Below are positions 1 to 10,048 of a stretch of DNA of 64,000 nt, in pieces. Source of the DNA: Streptomyces sp. NBC_01235. Lineage in GTDB: Bacteria > Actinomycetota > Actinomycetes > Streptomycetales > Streptomycetaceae. A program made the translations under genes and the position numbers. Under the pieces are notes generated by a model. That model worked only from the letters and a program-made list of their open reading frames with translations, ran no database searches and was not told the origin of the DNA. Position 1 is the first letter of the stretch. Each line of letters starts with the position of its first letter. The stretch is taken from the NCBI RefSeq assembly GCF_035989285.1, contig NZ_CP108513.1:2666001-2730000 (forward strand), written 5' to 3'.

Positions 1-944
1 GTCGGTGATGACGAGGTCCTCGGCGTGCAGCTTGCGAGTCGCCCCGTCAAGGGTGACGATCTGCTCGCCCTCCCCGGCCCGGCGCACGCCGATGGTGCCC
101 TGGACCAGGCTGCGGTCGTAGGCGTGCAGCGGCTGGCCGAGCTCCATCATCACGTAGTTGGTGATGTCGACGGCGAGCGAGATCGGGCGCATGCCGACCT
201 TCTGCAGCCGGCGCTTCAGCCAGATCGGGGAGCGCGCCTCGGGGCTCAGACCGGTGACGGTGCGGGCGGTGAAGCGGTCGCAGCCCATCGGGTCCGAGAC
301 CTGCACCGGGTAGCCGAAGGCGTTCGGCGCCGGTACGTCGATCAGGGCGGGGTCGCGCAGCGGCAGGCCGTAGGCGATGGCGGTCTCGCGGGCGACGCCG
401 CGGATGGACAGGCAGTCGCCGCGGTTGGCGGTGACGGCGATGTCCAGGACCTCGTCGACCAGTTCGAGCAGCTCGATGGCGTCCTTGCCGACCTCGGTCT
501 CCGGCGGCAGCACGATGATGCCGTGGCTGCCGTCGTCGCCCATGCCCAGCTCGTCGCCGGAGCAGATCATGCCGTGGGACGTCTTGCCGTACGTCTTGCG
601 CGCGGCGATGGCGAAGTTGCCGGGGAGGACCGCGCCCGGGAGCACGACCACGACCTTGTCGCCGACGGCGAAGTTGCGGGCGCCGCAGACGATCTCCTGC
701 GGCTCACCGGTGCCGTTGGCGGTGCCGACGTCGACCGTGCAGAAGCGGATCGGCTTCTTGAAGCCCTCCAGCTCCTCGATGGTCAGCACCTGCCCGACGA
801 CCAGCGGGCCCTTGAGGTCGGCGCCGAGCTGCTCGACGGTCTCGACCTCGAGGCCTGCGGAAACGAGCTTGGCCTGCACGTCACGGCCGGTCTCGGTGGC
901 CGGCAGGTCGACGTACTCCCGCAGCCAGGAAAGCGGGATCCGCA

Positions 945-945
<1 letters not shown>
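1..945 (-). CDS. pheT: Phenylalanyl-tRNA synthetase beta subunit, N-terminal part (runs off window)
   Basis: The beta chain of the alpha2-beta2 enzyme that charges tRNA-Phe; this chain carries tRNA-binding and editing modules. The visible 315 codons begin [15 protein letters not shown], followed by the tRNA-binding OB fold (about residues 40-160) and the start of the B3/B4 editing region. The ATG at 945-943 overlaps the pheS stop by one base (TGATG), so the two subunits are translationally coupled. The 3' part lies outside the window. Confidence 0.96.
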
Positions 946-2132
<1,187 letters not shown>

Positions 2133-2244
2133 TCACCGACTCACGCAGAGGTCAGAGGGCCGTCCATGGGACACAAAGGTGCCAAAGGCCGAGTCTAACG
2201 GGGTGGAGGTATACGCATGCGCCCGCGGGCTGCCCGGGCGGCTC

Positions 2245-3378
2245 TCAGGCGAGATACGCCGGGGCCGCCACGGGCAACGTAAATCGGAACTCGGCGCCGC
2301 CGCCGGGGGCGCGTCCGACCGTGATGGTGCCGCCGTGGGCTTCGACGATGCCCTTGACGATGTACAGCCCGAGGCCCGTGCCGCCGCGCTTGCTGCCCCG
2401 CCAGAAGCGGGTGAAGACGCGGTTCATGGACTCCTCCGGGATGCCTGCGCCCTCGTCGCTCACGGTGACCGACGTGCCGGTGTCCTCCCCTTCCCGGGGG
2501 GACGCGGTGGGCGTGATGTCGATCGTGACAGTTCCCTCGCCGTGGCGCACCGCATTTTCGATGAGGTTGCTCAGCACCTGGTCGACCTTGTCGGGGTCGG
2601 CCCACAGCGCGGGCAGCGGCTGTTCGAGACGCAGCAGGAACCGGTCGGCGGGCTGTCCGGCGGCGACGTAGGCCTGGATGTGCCGTCCCACGGCCGCGCC
2701 CATGTCGACGGGCTGGCGTCGTACTTCCAGCCTTCCGCTGTCGATCCGCGAAATGTCCAGCAGCTCGGCGATGAGACGGGTGACCCGGTCCGCGTCGGCG
2801 TCGACGGTCTCCAGCATCAGCCGCTTCTGGTCGTCGGTGAACCGCGACCACTTGGCGAGCAGGGTCGCGGTGAAGCCCTTGACGGACGTGAGCGGCGAGC
2901 GCAGTTCGTGGGCGACGGTGGCGATCAGCTCGGCGTGGCTGCGCTCGGTGCGGCGGCGGGCCTCGGTGTCGCGGATCGAGACGACGACCCGGCGGACGGG
3001 CCCGGTGGGTTCGGTCCGGACGTACCGGACGGTGACGAGCACCTCGCGCCCGCCCGGCAGCAGCAGGTTGCGCTCGGGCTGGCCGACGCGGATGGCGAGG
3101 CCGCCGTAGGGGTCGGTCAGCTGCCACCAGCGGCGGCCTTCGAGGTCCTCTAATGGCAGGGCCTTCTCGAGGCGCTGTCCGAGGGCGTGCGCGGCGGGGA
3201 CCGCGGTGATGCGCTGGGCGGCGGCGTTGAAGCAGATCACGTGCCCGTGCTCGTCGGCGACGACCAGCCCGTCGGGCAGGTCGTCGGGGTCGATACCGAG
3301 TCCTGCGAGGTCACCGGCCTGCCGGGGCGTGGGCGGCACGGCCTGTGCATCCCGTGTACTGCTCATGCCGACGCTCAT
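2245..3378 (-). CDS. Soluble PAS-domain sensor histidine kinase (orphan)
   Basis: A 377-aa histidine kinase with no membrane segment, hence probably a cytoplasmic sensor. A PAS-like domain covers about residues 25-140. HisKA carries the phospho-acceptor His157 in VAHELRSPL. The HATPase domain has the N box NLIENAVRHG, the G1 box DEGAGIP and the G2 box GTGLGLYIV. No response regulator gene is adjacent, so its partner must lie elsewhere. A second in-frame ATG lies four codons downstream and could be the real start. It sits between pheS and the rRNA methyltransferase, all on the minus strand. The signal sensed cannot be told from sequence. Confidence 0.9.
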   Translation of the reverse strand: MSVGMSSTRDAQAVPPTPRQAGDLAGLGIDPDDLPDGLVVADEHGHVICFNAAAQRITAVPAAHALGQRLEKALPLEDLEGRRWWQLTDPYGGLAIRVGQPERNLLLPGGREVLVTVRYVRTEPTGPVRRVVVSIRDTEARRRTERSHAELIATVAHELRSPLTSVKGFTATLLAKWSRFTDDQKRLMLETVDADADRVTRLIAELLDISRIDSGRLEVRRQPVDMGAAVGRHIQAYVAAGQPADRFLLRLEQPLPALWADPDKVDQVLSNLIENAVRHGEGTVTIDITPTASPREGEDTGTSVTVSDEGAGIPEESMNRVFTRFWRGSKRGGTGLGLYIVKGIVEAHGGTITVGRAPGGGAEFRFTLPVAAPAYLA

Positions 3379-3431
3379 TCCCCGTACCCCACCTCTCAGA
3401 CGACTGAGGGGCCCCCGAACTGGTCACCCTA

Positions 3432-4316
3432 CTAGCTCTCGGTGACGGATCGGCACCCTCCGGAGGCGCGCTGTGCACGGGCCGATGCATAGAGACATAC
3501 GGCGGCCGCGGTCGCGAGGTTCAGGCTCTCGGCCTTCCCGTGGATCGGAACCCGTACGACGGCGTCGGCGAGGTTCCGTGTCTCCTCCGGGAGCCCCCAG
3601 GCCTCGTTGCCGAACACCCAGGCGGTGGGGCCGCCCATGGTCCCCTTGTCGAGCTCGTCGTCGAGGTCGTCGTCCCCCGCGCCGTCGGCGGCGAGGATCC
3701 GCACCCCGGCCGCCTTCAGCCCGGCCACGGCCTGCTCGACGGGCACCCCGACGGCGACGGGCAGATGGAACAGCGACCCGACGGAGGCGCGGACGGCCTT
3801 GGGGTTGTACAGATCGACGGAGGCGTCGGTCAGGACGACGGCCTCGGCGCCGACGGCGTCGGCGCAGCGCAGGACGGTGCCGGCGTTGCCGGGGTCACGT
3901 ACGTGGGCCAGCACGGCGACGAGCTTCGGCCGGGCGGCGAGGATCTCCTCGAAGGGCGTGTCCAGGAACCGGCAGATCCCCACGAGCCCCTGCGGGGTGA
4001 CGGTGGTGGAGATGTCCTCGATGACCTGCTCGTCGGCGAGGTGCACCCGGGCGCCCGCGGTGCGGGCCTCGCCGATGATGTCGGCGTACCGCTCGGCGGC
4101 CTCGACGGTGGCGAACAGCTCCACGAGCGTCGCGTCGCCGTCGGCCCGGTGCGCGGCCGCCTCCCGCACGGCCTGCGGCCCCTCCGCGAGAAACAGCCGC
4201 TCCTTGCCCCGGAAGTTCCGCTTGGCCAGCCGCCGGGCGGCGGAGACGCGGGGGGAGCGCGGGGAGATCAGCTCGGGGGTGGCGGAGGGCATGAGCGGTT
4301 CACTTTCACCAGTCAC
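3432..4316 (-). CDS. TrmH/SpoU-family 2'-O-ribose RNA methyltransferase
   Basis: A 294-aa AdoMet-dependent RNA methyltransferase of the SPOUT class. The N-terminal region (about 20-110) resembles the SpoU substrate-binding domain that precedes the catalytic fold. Motifs seen are HVRDPGNAGTVLRCADAVGAEAV (motif 1 area), FGNEAWGLPEE (motif 2) and IPIHGKAESLNLATAAAVCLYA-like motif 3, written here as VPIHGKAESLNLATAAA. The rRNA or tRNA site modified is not known. It is downstream of rplT but separated by a strong hairpin. The GTG start at 4316 is chosen; an ATG eight codons later is possible. Confidence 0.92.
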   Translation of the reverse strand: MTGESEPLMPSATPELISPRSPRVSAARRLAKRNFRGKERLFLAEGPQAVREAAAHRADGDATLVELFATVEAAERYADIIGEARTAGARVHLADEQVIEDISTTVTPQGLVGICRFLDTPFEEILAARPKLVAVLAHVRDPGNAGTVLRCADAVGAEAVVLTDASVDLYNPKAVRASVGSLFHLPVAVGVPVEQAVAGLKAAGVRILAADGAGDDDLDDELDKGTMGGPTAWVFGNEAWGLPEETRNLADAVVRVPIHGKAESLNLATAAAVCLYASARAQRASGGCRSVTES

Positions 4317-4333
4317 TCGGGTACGGACACAAC

Positions 4334-4366
4334 AGGACCCGCAGGCTTCTTCAGCCTGCGGGTCCT
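4334..4366 (-). terminator. Terminator hairpin after rplT
   Basis: A perfect 14-bp stem (4334-4347 with 4353-4366) with a 5-nt loop lies just downstream of the rplT stop, between it and the methyltransferase start. There is no long T run, as is common for Streptomyces terminators. It should separate the infC-rpmI-rplT transcript from the methyltransferase. Confidence 0.75.
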
Positions 4367-4397
4367 TCCGTCACGTCGGCCTAGAGCCGGCGCGGCG

Positions 4398-4781
4398 TCA
4401 CGCGGCCTTCGGCGCGTTCACGTCCGCCGGGAGGGCCTTCTGCGCGACCTCGACCAGCGCGGCGAACGCGGTGGCGTCGTTCACGGCCAGCTCGGCCAGG
4501 ATCTTGCGGTCGACCTCGACGTTCGCCGCCTTCAGACCCTGGATGAAGCGGTTGTAGGTGATGCCGTTGGCGCGGGCAGCGGCGTTGATGCGCTGGATCC
4601 ACAGCTGACGGAAGTCGCCCTTGCGCTTCTTGCGGTCGTTGTAGTTGTAGACCAGCGAGTGGGTGACCTGCTCCTTGGCCTTGCGGTACAGGCGCGAACG
4701 CTGACCGCGGTAGCCGGAGGCCGCCTCGAGGATCGCCCGGCGCTTCTTGTGGGCGTTGACTGCCCGCTTGACGCGTGCCAC
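4398..4781 (-). CDS. rplT: 50S ribosomal protein L20
   Basis: L20 (127 aa) binds 23S rRNA early in large-subunit assembly and in other bacteria represses its own operon. The N terminus [15 protein letters not shown] and the [16 protein letters not shown] region are diagnostic. The GTG start follows AAGGAG at 7 nt spacing. It is the last gene of infC-rpmI-rplT. Confidence 0.98.
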   Translation of the reverse strand: MARVKRAVNAHKKRRAILEAASGYRGQRSRLYRKAKEQVTHSLVYNYNDRKKRKGDFRQLWIQRINAAARANGITYNRFIQGLKAANVEVDRKILAELAVNDATAFAALVEVAQKALPADVNAPKAA

Positions 4782-4891
4782 TTTTTAACTCCTTGTAGCG
4801 GGGCCGTGGTTGTCGTCACACGGCCCGGAATCGATGGGGTCCCGGTCCAGACGTACGGCGCGCGGTGATCAAGGGATCAGGCGCCGCCGCG

Positions 4892-5086
4892 TCACTTGCC
4901 GAGAAGCTTCTTGATCTTCGCGGCGTCGCCCGGGGCCATCTCGGCGTTGCCGGTGAGGCGACGCGTCACGCGGGACGACTTGTGCTCGAGCAGGTGGCGC
5001 TTGCCGGCGCGCTCACGGAGCACCTTGCCGGAGCCGGTGATCTTGAAGCGCTTGCTGGCACCGCTGTGCGACTTGTTCTTCGGCAT
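4892..5086 (-). CDS. rpmI: 50S ribosomal protein L35
   Basis: A 64-aa basic ribosomal protein beginning [15 protein letters not shown] and ending KIKKLLGK, full length for L35. The ATG at 5086 is chosen by homology; upstream in-frame codons are spacer. It lies between infC and rplT in the canonical order. Confidence 0.98.
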   Translation of the reverse strand: MPKNKSHSGASKRFKITGSGKVLRERAGKRHLLEHKSSRVTRRLTGNAEMAPGDAAKIKKLLGK

Positions 5087-5118
5087 AGCGCCGTTCTCTC
5101 CTCGTCGGTGGCGTTCCG

Positions 5119-5142
5119 GTGCCCGGTCGTGAAACCGGGCAC
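5119..5142 (-). other. Hairpin in infC-rpmI spacer
   Basis: A GTGCCCGGT stem (9 bp, 6-nt loop) lies in the 107-nt gap between infC and rpmI. A smaller GGGAC/GTCCC hairpin at 5075+100 (5175-5188) directly follows the infC stop. They may stabilise or process the mRNA, or partly terminate it. No T run is present. Confidence 0.45.
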
Positions 5143-5193
5143 GGTGGAACGTCGCTTGTATCGGTTGGGTCCGTGGGACTGACGTCCCTCGGA

Positions 5194-5871
5194 TCACGCG
5201 TCGGCGGAAGCCTCGGCAGGGGCCTCGGCGTCGACCTCGGCCTCGGCCTCGGCGTGCACGGCGTCGGGGTCCGCGGCGTTCTGCGAACGGCCCGGGTTGG
5301 CCTTCGCCTCGGCCTTGCGGGCCTCCTGCGCCTGACGGGCCTCGGCCATCGCCTCGGTCTTCTTCTTGTGCGGACCGAGAACCATGATCATGTTTCGGCC
5401 GTCCTGCTTCGGGTTCGACTCGATGAACCCGAGGTCCTGGACGTCCTCCGCGAGACGCTGCAGCAGCCGGTAGCCCAGCTCGGGCCGGGACTGCTCACGA
5501 CCGCGGAACATGATCGTGATCTTGACCTTGTCGCCCTGCTTGAGGAACCGAACGACGTGACCCTTCTTGGTGTCATAGTCGTGCGGGTCGATCTTCGGCC
5601 GGAGCTTCATCTCCTTGATGACCGTGTGCGCCTGGTTCTTGCGCGCCTCACGGGCCTTCATGGCCGACTCGTACTTGAACTTCCCGTAGTCCATGAGCTT
5701 GCAGACCGGCGGGCGGGCGTTCGCCGCGACCTCGACCAGGTCCAGGTCGTACTCCTGCGCAAGCTCCAGTGCCTTGGCCAGGGGGACGATGCCCACCTGC
5801 TCGCCACTGGGACCGACAAGTCGCACCTCGGGAACGCGAATCCGGTCGTTGATGCGGGGCTCGGCGCTGAT
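5194..5871 (-). CDS. infC: Translation initiation factor IF-3 with ATC start
   Basis: IF-3 (about 225 aa) keeps 30S subunits apart and proofreads start-codon pairing. The N-domain begins [19 protein letters not shown] and the C-domain contains [18 protein letters not shown]. An acidic Ala/Glu-rich tail of about 45 residues follows, longer than the E. coli protein. The only codon at the expected N terminus with a Shine-Dalgarno sequence is ATC at 5871-5869, preceded by AGGAGG with 4-nt spacing. The only in-frame ATG/GTG/TTG codons upstream lie some 26-30 codons away, in the leader, with no ribosome site. A rare AUU start is the known basis of IF-3 autoregulation in E. coli, so the ATC start is probably regulatory. 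Confidence 0.93.
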   Translation of the reverse strand: MSAEPRINDRIRVPEVRLVGPSGEQVGIVPLAKALELAQEYDLDLVEVAANARPPVCKLMDYGKFKYESAMKAREARKNQAHTVIKEMKLRPKIDPHDYDTKKGHVVRFLKQGDKVKITIMFRGREQSRPELGYRLLQRLAEDVQDLGFIESNPKQDGRNMIMVLGPHKKKTEAMAEARQAQEARKAEAKANPGRSQNAADPDAVHAEAEAEVDAEAPAEASADA

Positions 5872-5881
5872 GGATCCTCCT
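5872..5881 (-). promoter_or_regulatory. Ribosome binding site deciding the ATC start of infC
   Basis: AGGAGG occupies 5881-5876 and is followed by ATCC and then the ATC start at 5871. This is the only strong ribosome site in the infC leader and fixes the unusual start codon. Confidence 0.7.
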
Positions 5882-5958
5882 CGGTAGCACCACGCGGCGG
5901 TCTGGCGGACGGCCGCGTAACGTCTGTGTTCGTTAGACCTGTTAACCACGCCGAAGCA

Positions 5959-5990
5959 CAAAAAATGCCCCGAACGATCACATGCGGGGC
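5959..5990 (-). terminator. Attenuator-like hairpin with U tract in infC leader
   Basis: On the minus strand, GCCCCG (5990-5985) pairs with CGGGGC (5972-5967) and is followed by ATTTTTTG. This is a classic Rho-independent terminator, about 90 nt before infC and transcribed in its direction. Since no minus-strand gene ends just upstream, it is best read as leader attenuation of infC-rpmI-rplT. A near-repeat of CCGGTAGTGC plus GCCCCGC lies just upstream (about 6000-6040) and could form an alternative pairing. Confidence 0.65.
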
Positions 5991-6268
5991 TCCAAGCACT
6001 ACCGGAGCACCGTCGCGAGGATCGCGGGGCGCACTACCGGGCGACTCCATCGTCCGTACGGAACGATGGTGGCCGCCTGACCGGGGTGACCCGCCGTCCG
6101 CGAGGACAGTCGGGTGGGAGCTCGGAGACTCCACTTGTGGGCCGGGTCCGCCATGCTGGGACGCACGCGTGTCCGACCGGTCGTTACACGAGACTAGCAG
6201 CCCGCGCCAGGAACGGCGAATCGAGCCTCGGTACGGGGCCTGTCCACCCTGCGCCTATCGTGTCCTGC

Positions 6269-6655
6269 ATGAGTGAGACCTCCCCCGCCGGCTCCGCCGA
6301 GACCCCCGGCGCCACCGGCGCCCCCGACTTCGACGAGATGACCCGCGACATCGCCGAGGTCCCCGCCGTCGAGGTGATCGTGACGGTCGCCGTCAACCTG
6401 ATGAGCGCGGCGGCAGTGAAGCTCGGGCTGACCGAGGAGGGCGACAAGTACAAGGACCTGGACGAGGCCCGCAAGCTGGTCACCGCCCTCGCCGGGCTGC
6501 TGGACGCGAGCGCGACCGAGATCAGCTCCTTCCACGCGGCCCCCCTGCGCGACGGCCTCAAGTCGCTCCAGCTCGCGTTCCGCGAGGCGTCGCTCGTCCC
6601 GGACGAGCCGGGCCAGGGGCCGGGCGAGAAGTACACGGGCCCGATCTACGGCTGA
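6269..6655 (+). CDS. DUF1844 family protein
   Basis: A 128-aa acidic protein of unknown function (MSETSPAG..., core DIAEVPAVEVIVTVAVNLMSAAAVKLG). It matches the DUF1844 pattern found next to infC in actinomycetes. It is predicted cytoplasmic, with no signal or membrane anchor. A TATCGT hexamer lies 7 nt before the ATG and no ribosome site is seen, so the transcript may be leaderless. It is divergent from infC and convergent with the SseB-type gene. Confidence 0.85.
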   Translation: MSETSPAGSAETPGATGAPDFDEMTRDIAEVPAVEVIVTVAVNLMSAAAVKLGLTEEGDKYKDLDEARKLVTALAGLLDASATEISSFHAAPLRDGLKSLQLAFREASLVPDEPGQGPGEKYTGPIYG

Positions 6656-6672
6656 CCCGGCTCTCCCGCCCG

Positions 6673-7404
6673 TCAGCTCTTCACGTACAGGGGCTCGCCC
6701 GGAGGCGTCGTCCCGGCCGGCAGCAGTGCCAGGTCGAGACCGCGCACCAGGCGGGCCCTCAGTGTTTCGTCGGCGGCGAGACGCCGGGCCACGGCCCGGG
6801 CGGCCTCGGCGGGGACGGCGGCCGGGTCGAGGACGAGGGCGAGGGTGCCGTCGGCCTGCCCGGGCCCGAGGTGGGCGCTGAGGACATCCGGTTCGGCGGC
6901 CACCGCGGCCCGTACCGCCGCCACCACCGCCGGATCGGCGAGCGGGTCGGTCGTCGTACGGCCCTCGGCGAGCGCCAGCAGAGCCGGTCCGGTCAGTTCG
7001 AAGGCCACCGGTCCGGCGAGGTCGAGGACGACCGTGTCCGCCTTCTCGTGCGCGGCGGCCTGCAGCGCCTGGTGCAGGGGGACGGCGACCGGGCGGGCCT
7101 CGGGGTCCCAGCGGGCGAGCGAGTCGGTGGACGTGAAGGCGGGCAGCGCGGTGCGGCCGCCGGCCTTCAGGGTGGGGACGGCCATGTCGCTGGTCTTCTC
7201 GCGGCGCAAGCCGTTCTCGTCCTCCTCCACCTCGCCCAGCACGGCCACCACCGGAACGAGGAGCCGGGCGCCCTTGAGGGCCGCCAGGACCGGGCCGACG
7301 GCGGTGCGGTCCTCGGCCCATGCGGCGAGCGCCGCGCTCAGCCGGGGGTCGGCGGAGCCGTCGTCGTCGGAGAAGCCGGAGTCGGGAATGTTCTTGTTCG
7401 CCAC
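6673..7404 (-). CDS. SseB-family protein
   Basis: A 243-aa protein of the SseB (enhanced serine sensitivity) type, starting MANKNIPDSGFSDDDGSADPR from a GTG at 7404. It contains two SseB-like alpha/beta regions: an N-terminal one rich in VPVVAVLGEVEEDENGLRREKTSDM-type sequence, and a C-terminal one around PDVLSAHLGPGQ. Family members are poorly characterised. A TAAGGT hexamer 8 nt before the GTG suggests a leaderless mRNA. The next gene upstream is divergent. Confidence 0.82.
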   Translation of the reverse strand: MANKNIPDSGFSDDDGSADPRLSAALAAWAEDRTAVGPVLAALKGARLLVPVVAVLGEVEEDENGLRREKTSDMAVPTLKAGGRTALPAFTSTDSLARWDPEARPVAVPLHQALQAAAHEKADTVVLDLAGPVAFELTGPALLALAEGRTTTDPLADPAVVAAVRAAVAAEPDVLSAHLGPGQADGTLALVLDPAAVPAEAARAVARRLAADETLRARLVRGLDLALLPAGTTPPGEPLYVKS

Positions 7405-7554
7405 GGTCGTCGACCTTATCGGGGGGATGCTGCTGGGCTTGTGCGGGGCCCGAAACGCGCTGGTGACGCCTTTCACGGGATTCTCAGGCTCCCCTGACAC
7501 ACCATTAACGGCCGTCTAACGGCCCGCACAGTCGCCGCCCCGAACATCTCGGGC

Positions 7555-8580
7555 ATGGAGTCTTCCAGAGCACGTCGCAACCGCCGCGCTCGCCCCTCCC
7601 GGCGCCGTCCGCTCCTGCACATCGCGCTCGCCACGGTCGCCGTCCTGGGGGCGACGGCGGGCGGCACCGTTTATGTGAAGGCACAGGCGCACTCGGGTGC
7701 GGGAGCCGTATCGTCGTCCTCTCCTGCGCCGTCGGCCTCCGCCTCGGCGTCCGGGTCGGTGAACGGGGAGGTGTCGGTGGAGACCGTGGCAGCACCCGAG
7801 ACGGACCACGACGCGCTGCTGGCGTCGGCGATGAAGTCGGTGACCGTTCCGGGCGAGGCGGCCGTGTCCGTGGCCGTGCTCGACGTGGACTCCGGTGGCG
7901 GTGCCACGTACGGCGAGGGCGCCTTCGACACGGCGAGCATCGTCAAGGTGGACATCCTGGCGACGCTGCTGCTCCAGGCCCAGGACGCGGACCGCCGTCT
8001 CACGGCGGCCGAGAAGTCGTACGCCACCGCGATGATCGAGAACAGCGACAACGACTCGGCGTCGGCGCTGTGGCGCACCATCGGGAAGGCCGAGGGTCTG
8101 GACGCCGCGAACGAGCGGTTCGGGCTGACGGACACCGAGGGCGGCGACGACATGCTGTGGGGACTGACCCAGACCACGGCCGCCGACCAGCTCACCCTGC
8201 TCCAGCAGGTGTTCGGGAACGACTCGGAGCTGAGCGAGGCGTCGCGGACGTACCTCCAGGGGCTGATGGCTCAGATAGCCGTCGACCAGCACTGGGGGGT
8301 CTCGGCCGCGGCCGAGGGGTCCTCGTGGGCGCTGAAGAACGGCTGGCTGGCGCGCAGCACGACGGGGCTGTGGGACATCAACAGCATCGGGCGGGTGACC
8401 GTCGACGGCCACGACTACCTGGTGGCCGTGCTGTCGAACGGCAACGCGACGCAGGCGGAGGGGATCTCGCTGGTCGAGGCGGCGGCCGAGGCGGCGGTGT
8501 CGGCGTTCACCGACGGCGGCGGCTCGGCGTCGGTGACGGCAGCGGCGTCCAGGTCGGCTTCGTCGTCCGCGACCGAGTAG
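7555..8580 (+). CDS. Membrane-anchored beta-lactamase-like serine hydrolase
   Basis: A 341-aa protein with an Arg-rich N terminus and one membrane segment (about residues 20-40), followed by a Ser/Ala-rich linker to about 75. The outside domain has the three marks of the class A beta-lactamase/PBP fold: Ser128-Ile-Val-Lys131 (SxxK), Ser164-Asp-Asn166 (SDN), and Lys261-Asn-Gly263 in place of KTG. No class A Glu166 motif (ExxLN) is obvious, so a D,D-peptidase-like or inactive role is as likely as drug hydrolysis. It stands alone, with a repeat-bearing gap downstream. Confidence 0.83.
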   Translation: MESSRARRNRRARPSRRRPLLHIALATVAVLGATAGGTVYVKAQAHSGAGAVSSSSPAPSASASASGSVNGEVSVETVAAPETDHDALLASAMKSVTVPGEAAVSVAVLDVDSGGGATYGEGAFDTASIVKVDILATLLLQAQDADRRLTAAEKSYATAMIENSDNDSASALWRTIGKAEGLDAANERFGLTDTEGGDDMLWGLTQTTAADQLTLLQQVFGNDSELSEASRTYLQGLMAQIAVDQHWGVSAAAEGSSWALKNGWLARSTTGLWDINSIGRVTVDGHDYLVAVLSNGNATQAEGISLVEAAAEAAVSAFTDGGGSASVTAAASRSASSSATE

Positions 8581-8639
8581 CGGCGCGCCGGCGCTGGTGC
8601 CGTGGCGGGCGACGTCCGCCCGTCGAGACACCCGGCAGG

Positions 8640-8678
8640 CTCCCCCACTGCCCTCAAAGGCGTGGGAGGTGCCCCCAC
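8640..8678. repeat. Intergenic hairpin repeat, copy B
   Basis: A CTCCCCCAC stem pairs with GTGGGAGG after about 14 nt and is followed by TGCCCCCAC. It has the same layout as the copy at 2086-2120. It lies in the 211-nt gap between the serine hydrolase and the convergent mycosin gene and could act as a terminator for both. Nothing else is recognised in the gap. Confidence 0.55.
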
Positions 8679-8791
8679 TCGCCGCACCGGCCGAAGACCC
8701 ACGTACGTCCACTACGAGGGCCTTCGGCCGGGGCCCCCAGAGCACGCACCGGACGCCGCTCCTTCACGGGCAAACGGTGCCCGCCACGGCG

Positions 8792-10048
8792 CTAGAAAAC
8801 CTCGTACGCCTCGCGTGTGTCGCGCGCCTCGTGCGGGTCGCGCTCGCGGCGGCCGCGCCACAGGACGACCGCCGTCGCCAGCAGCACTCCCCCGGCGCCG
8901 CCCGCGAGCAGTCCCGCCCAGCTCGACGTGTCGTCGTCCGTCCTCGCCTTGTCCGGGCCGGGGCCGAAGTACCGCTCTCCGGAGGCCGCGGACTGCAGGT
9001 CCTCCGGCTTGAGGGCGGCGGCGGCCTTGATCGCGGCGGCCGGGTCGATGAAGCCGTAGCCGCGGGAGTCGTCGCGGCCCCCGGTGGGGGCGTTGCGGGC
9101 GGTGTCCTCCAGGAGCTTCTTGATCTGCGCGGGCGTCAGGCCGGGGTGGGCGGCCTTGACGAGCGCCACGGCCCCCGAGACGAAGGCGGAAGCGGCGGAC
9201 GTCCCCCAGCCCTGGTAGTACTTGTGGTCCGGGTCGGCGATGACGACGTCGACGCCGGGCGCGCTGACCGTGGCGTACCAGCGGCGGGTGGAGAACGAGG
9301 CCCGGGTGCCGTAGCGGTCGACGGCGGTCGCGGCGATGACGCCCGGGTAGGCGGCCGGGTAGGAGATGTGGTCGCCCTTGTCGCCGCCGTTGCCGGCCGA
9401 GGCGACGACGACCGAACCCTTCTTCAGCGCGTACTGGACGGCCTCGTCCTCGGCGGGCTCGGGGTGGGCGGAGGCGGAGTCGTCGCCGAGGGAGAGGTTG
9501 ATGACGTCGGCGCCCTGGTCGGCGGCCCAGCGGATGCCTTCGGCGAGGGCGTTGCCGCGGGTGTTGCGGGCCTTGGTGCGCTGCGGGTCGCCGTCCTCCA
9601 GGATCACGCGGACGGGGAGGATCTTCGCCTCCGGGGCGATCCCGAGGACGCCGTCGGCGTTGCCGGAGCCGTGTCCGTGACCGGCGATGATGCCGGCCAT
9701 CGCGGTGCCGTGGCGGGCCCAGGCGCGGTCTCCGGGCGCTGCCCCGAAGCCGACCATGTCCTTGCCGGCGAGGACGTTTCCGGCGAGGTCGGGGTGGTCG
9801 GCCTCGACGCCCGTGTCCAGGACGGCGACGGTGATGCCCTTGCCCTTGGTGGTCTGCCAGGCCGCCTGCGTGTGCAGCGCGTCCAGGGCCCACTGCTGGC
9901 CGCGGATGCTGTCGGCGTAGGCGGTGGCGGGCGGGACGAGGGCGACGGTGGCGGCGAGGAGGCAGCACAGGAGCCCGGCCCTGCGGGTCGCACGCGCCGC
10001 TCGACCCATCCGGCCCGTCCGGTTCGCCCGGTTCGTCCGGGTGCTCAT
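8792..10048 (-). CDS. mycP: Mycosin-type S8 serine protease (type VII secretion-associated)
   Basis: A 418-aa subtilase. A signal peptide or anchor lies at about residues 24-45. The catalytic triad is Asp78 (VLDTG), His113 (HGTAMAG) and Ser284 (GTSAASAF), with the oxyanion Asn in SAGNGG. A C-terminal membrane helix (about 380-402) and a short Arg-rich tail follow. This order is that of mycosins, membrane-bound proteases of ESX/type VII systems. The ATG overlaps the stop of the upstream Pro-rich membrane protein by 4 nt (ATGA), so the two are coupled. No EccC, EccD or WXG100 genes are nearby. Confidence 0.9.
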   Translation of the reverse strand: MSTRTNRANRTGRMGRAARATRRAGLLCCLLAATVALVPPATAYADSIRGQQWALDALHTQAAWQTTKGKGITVAVLDTGVEADHPDLAGNVLAGKDMVGFGAAPGDRAWARHGTAMAGIIAGHGHGSGNADGVLGIAPEAKILPVRVILEDGDPQRTKARNTRGNALAEGIRWAADQGADVINLSLGDDSASAHPEPAEDEAVQYALKKGSVVVASAGNGGDKGDHISYPAAYPGVIAATAVDRYGTRASFSTRRWYATVSAPGVDVVIADPDHKYYQGWGTSAASAFVSGAVALVKAAHPGLTPAQIKKLLEDTARNAPTGGRDDSRGYGFIDPAAAIKAAAALKPEDLQSAASGERYFGPGPDKARTDDDTSSWAGLLAGGAGGVLLATAVVLWRGRRERDPHEARDTREAYEVF

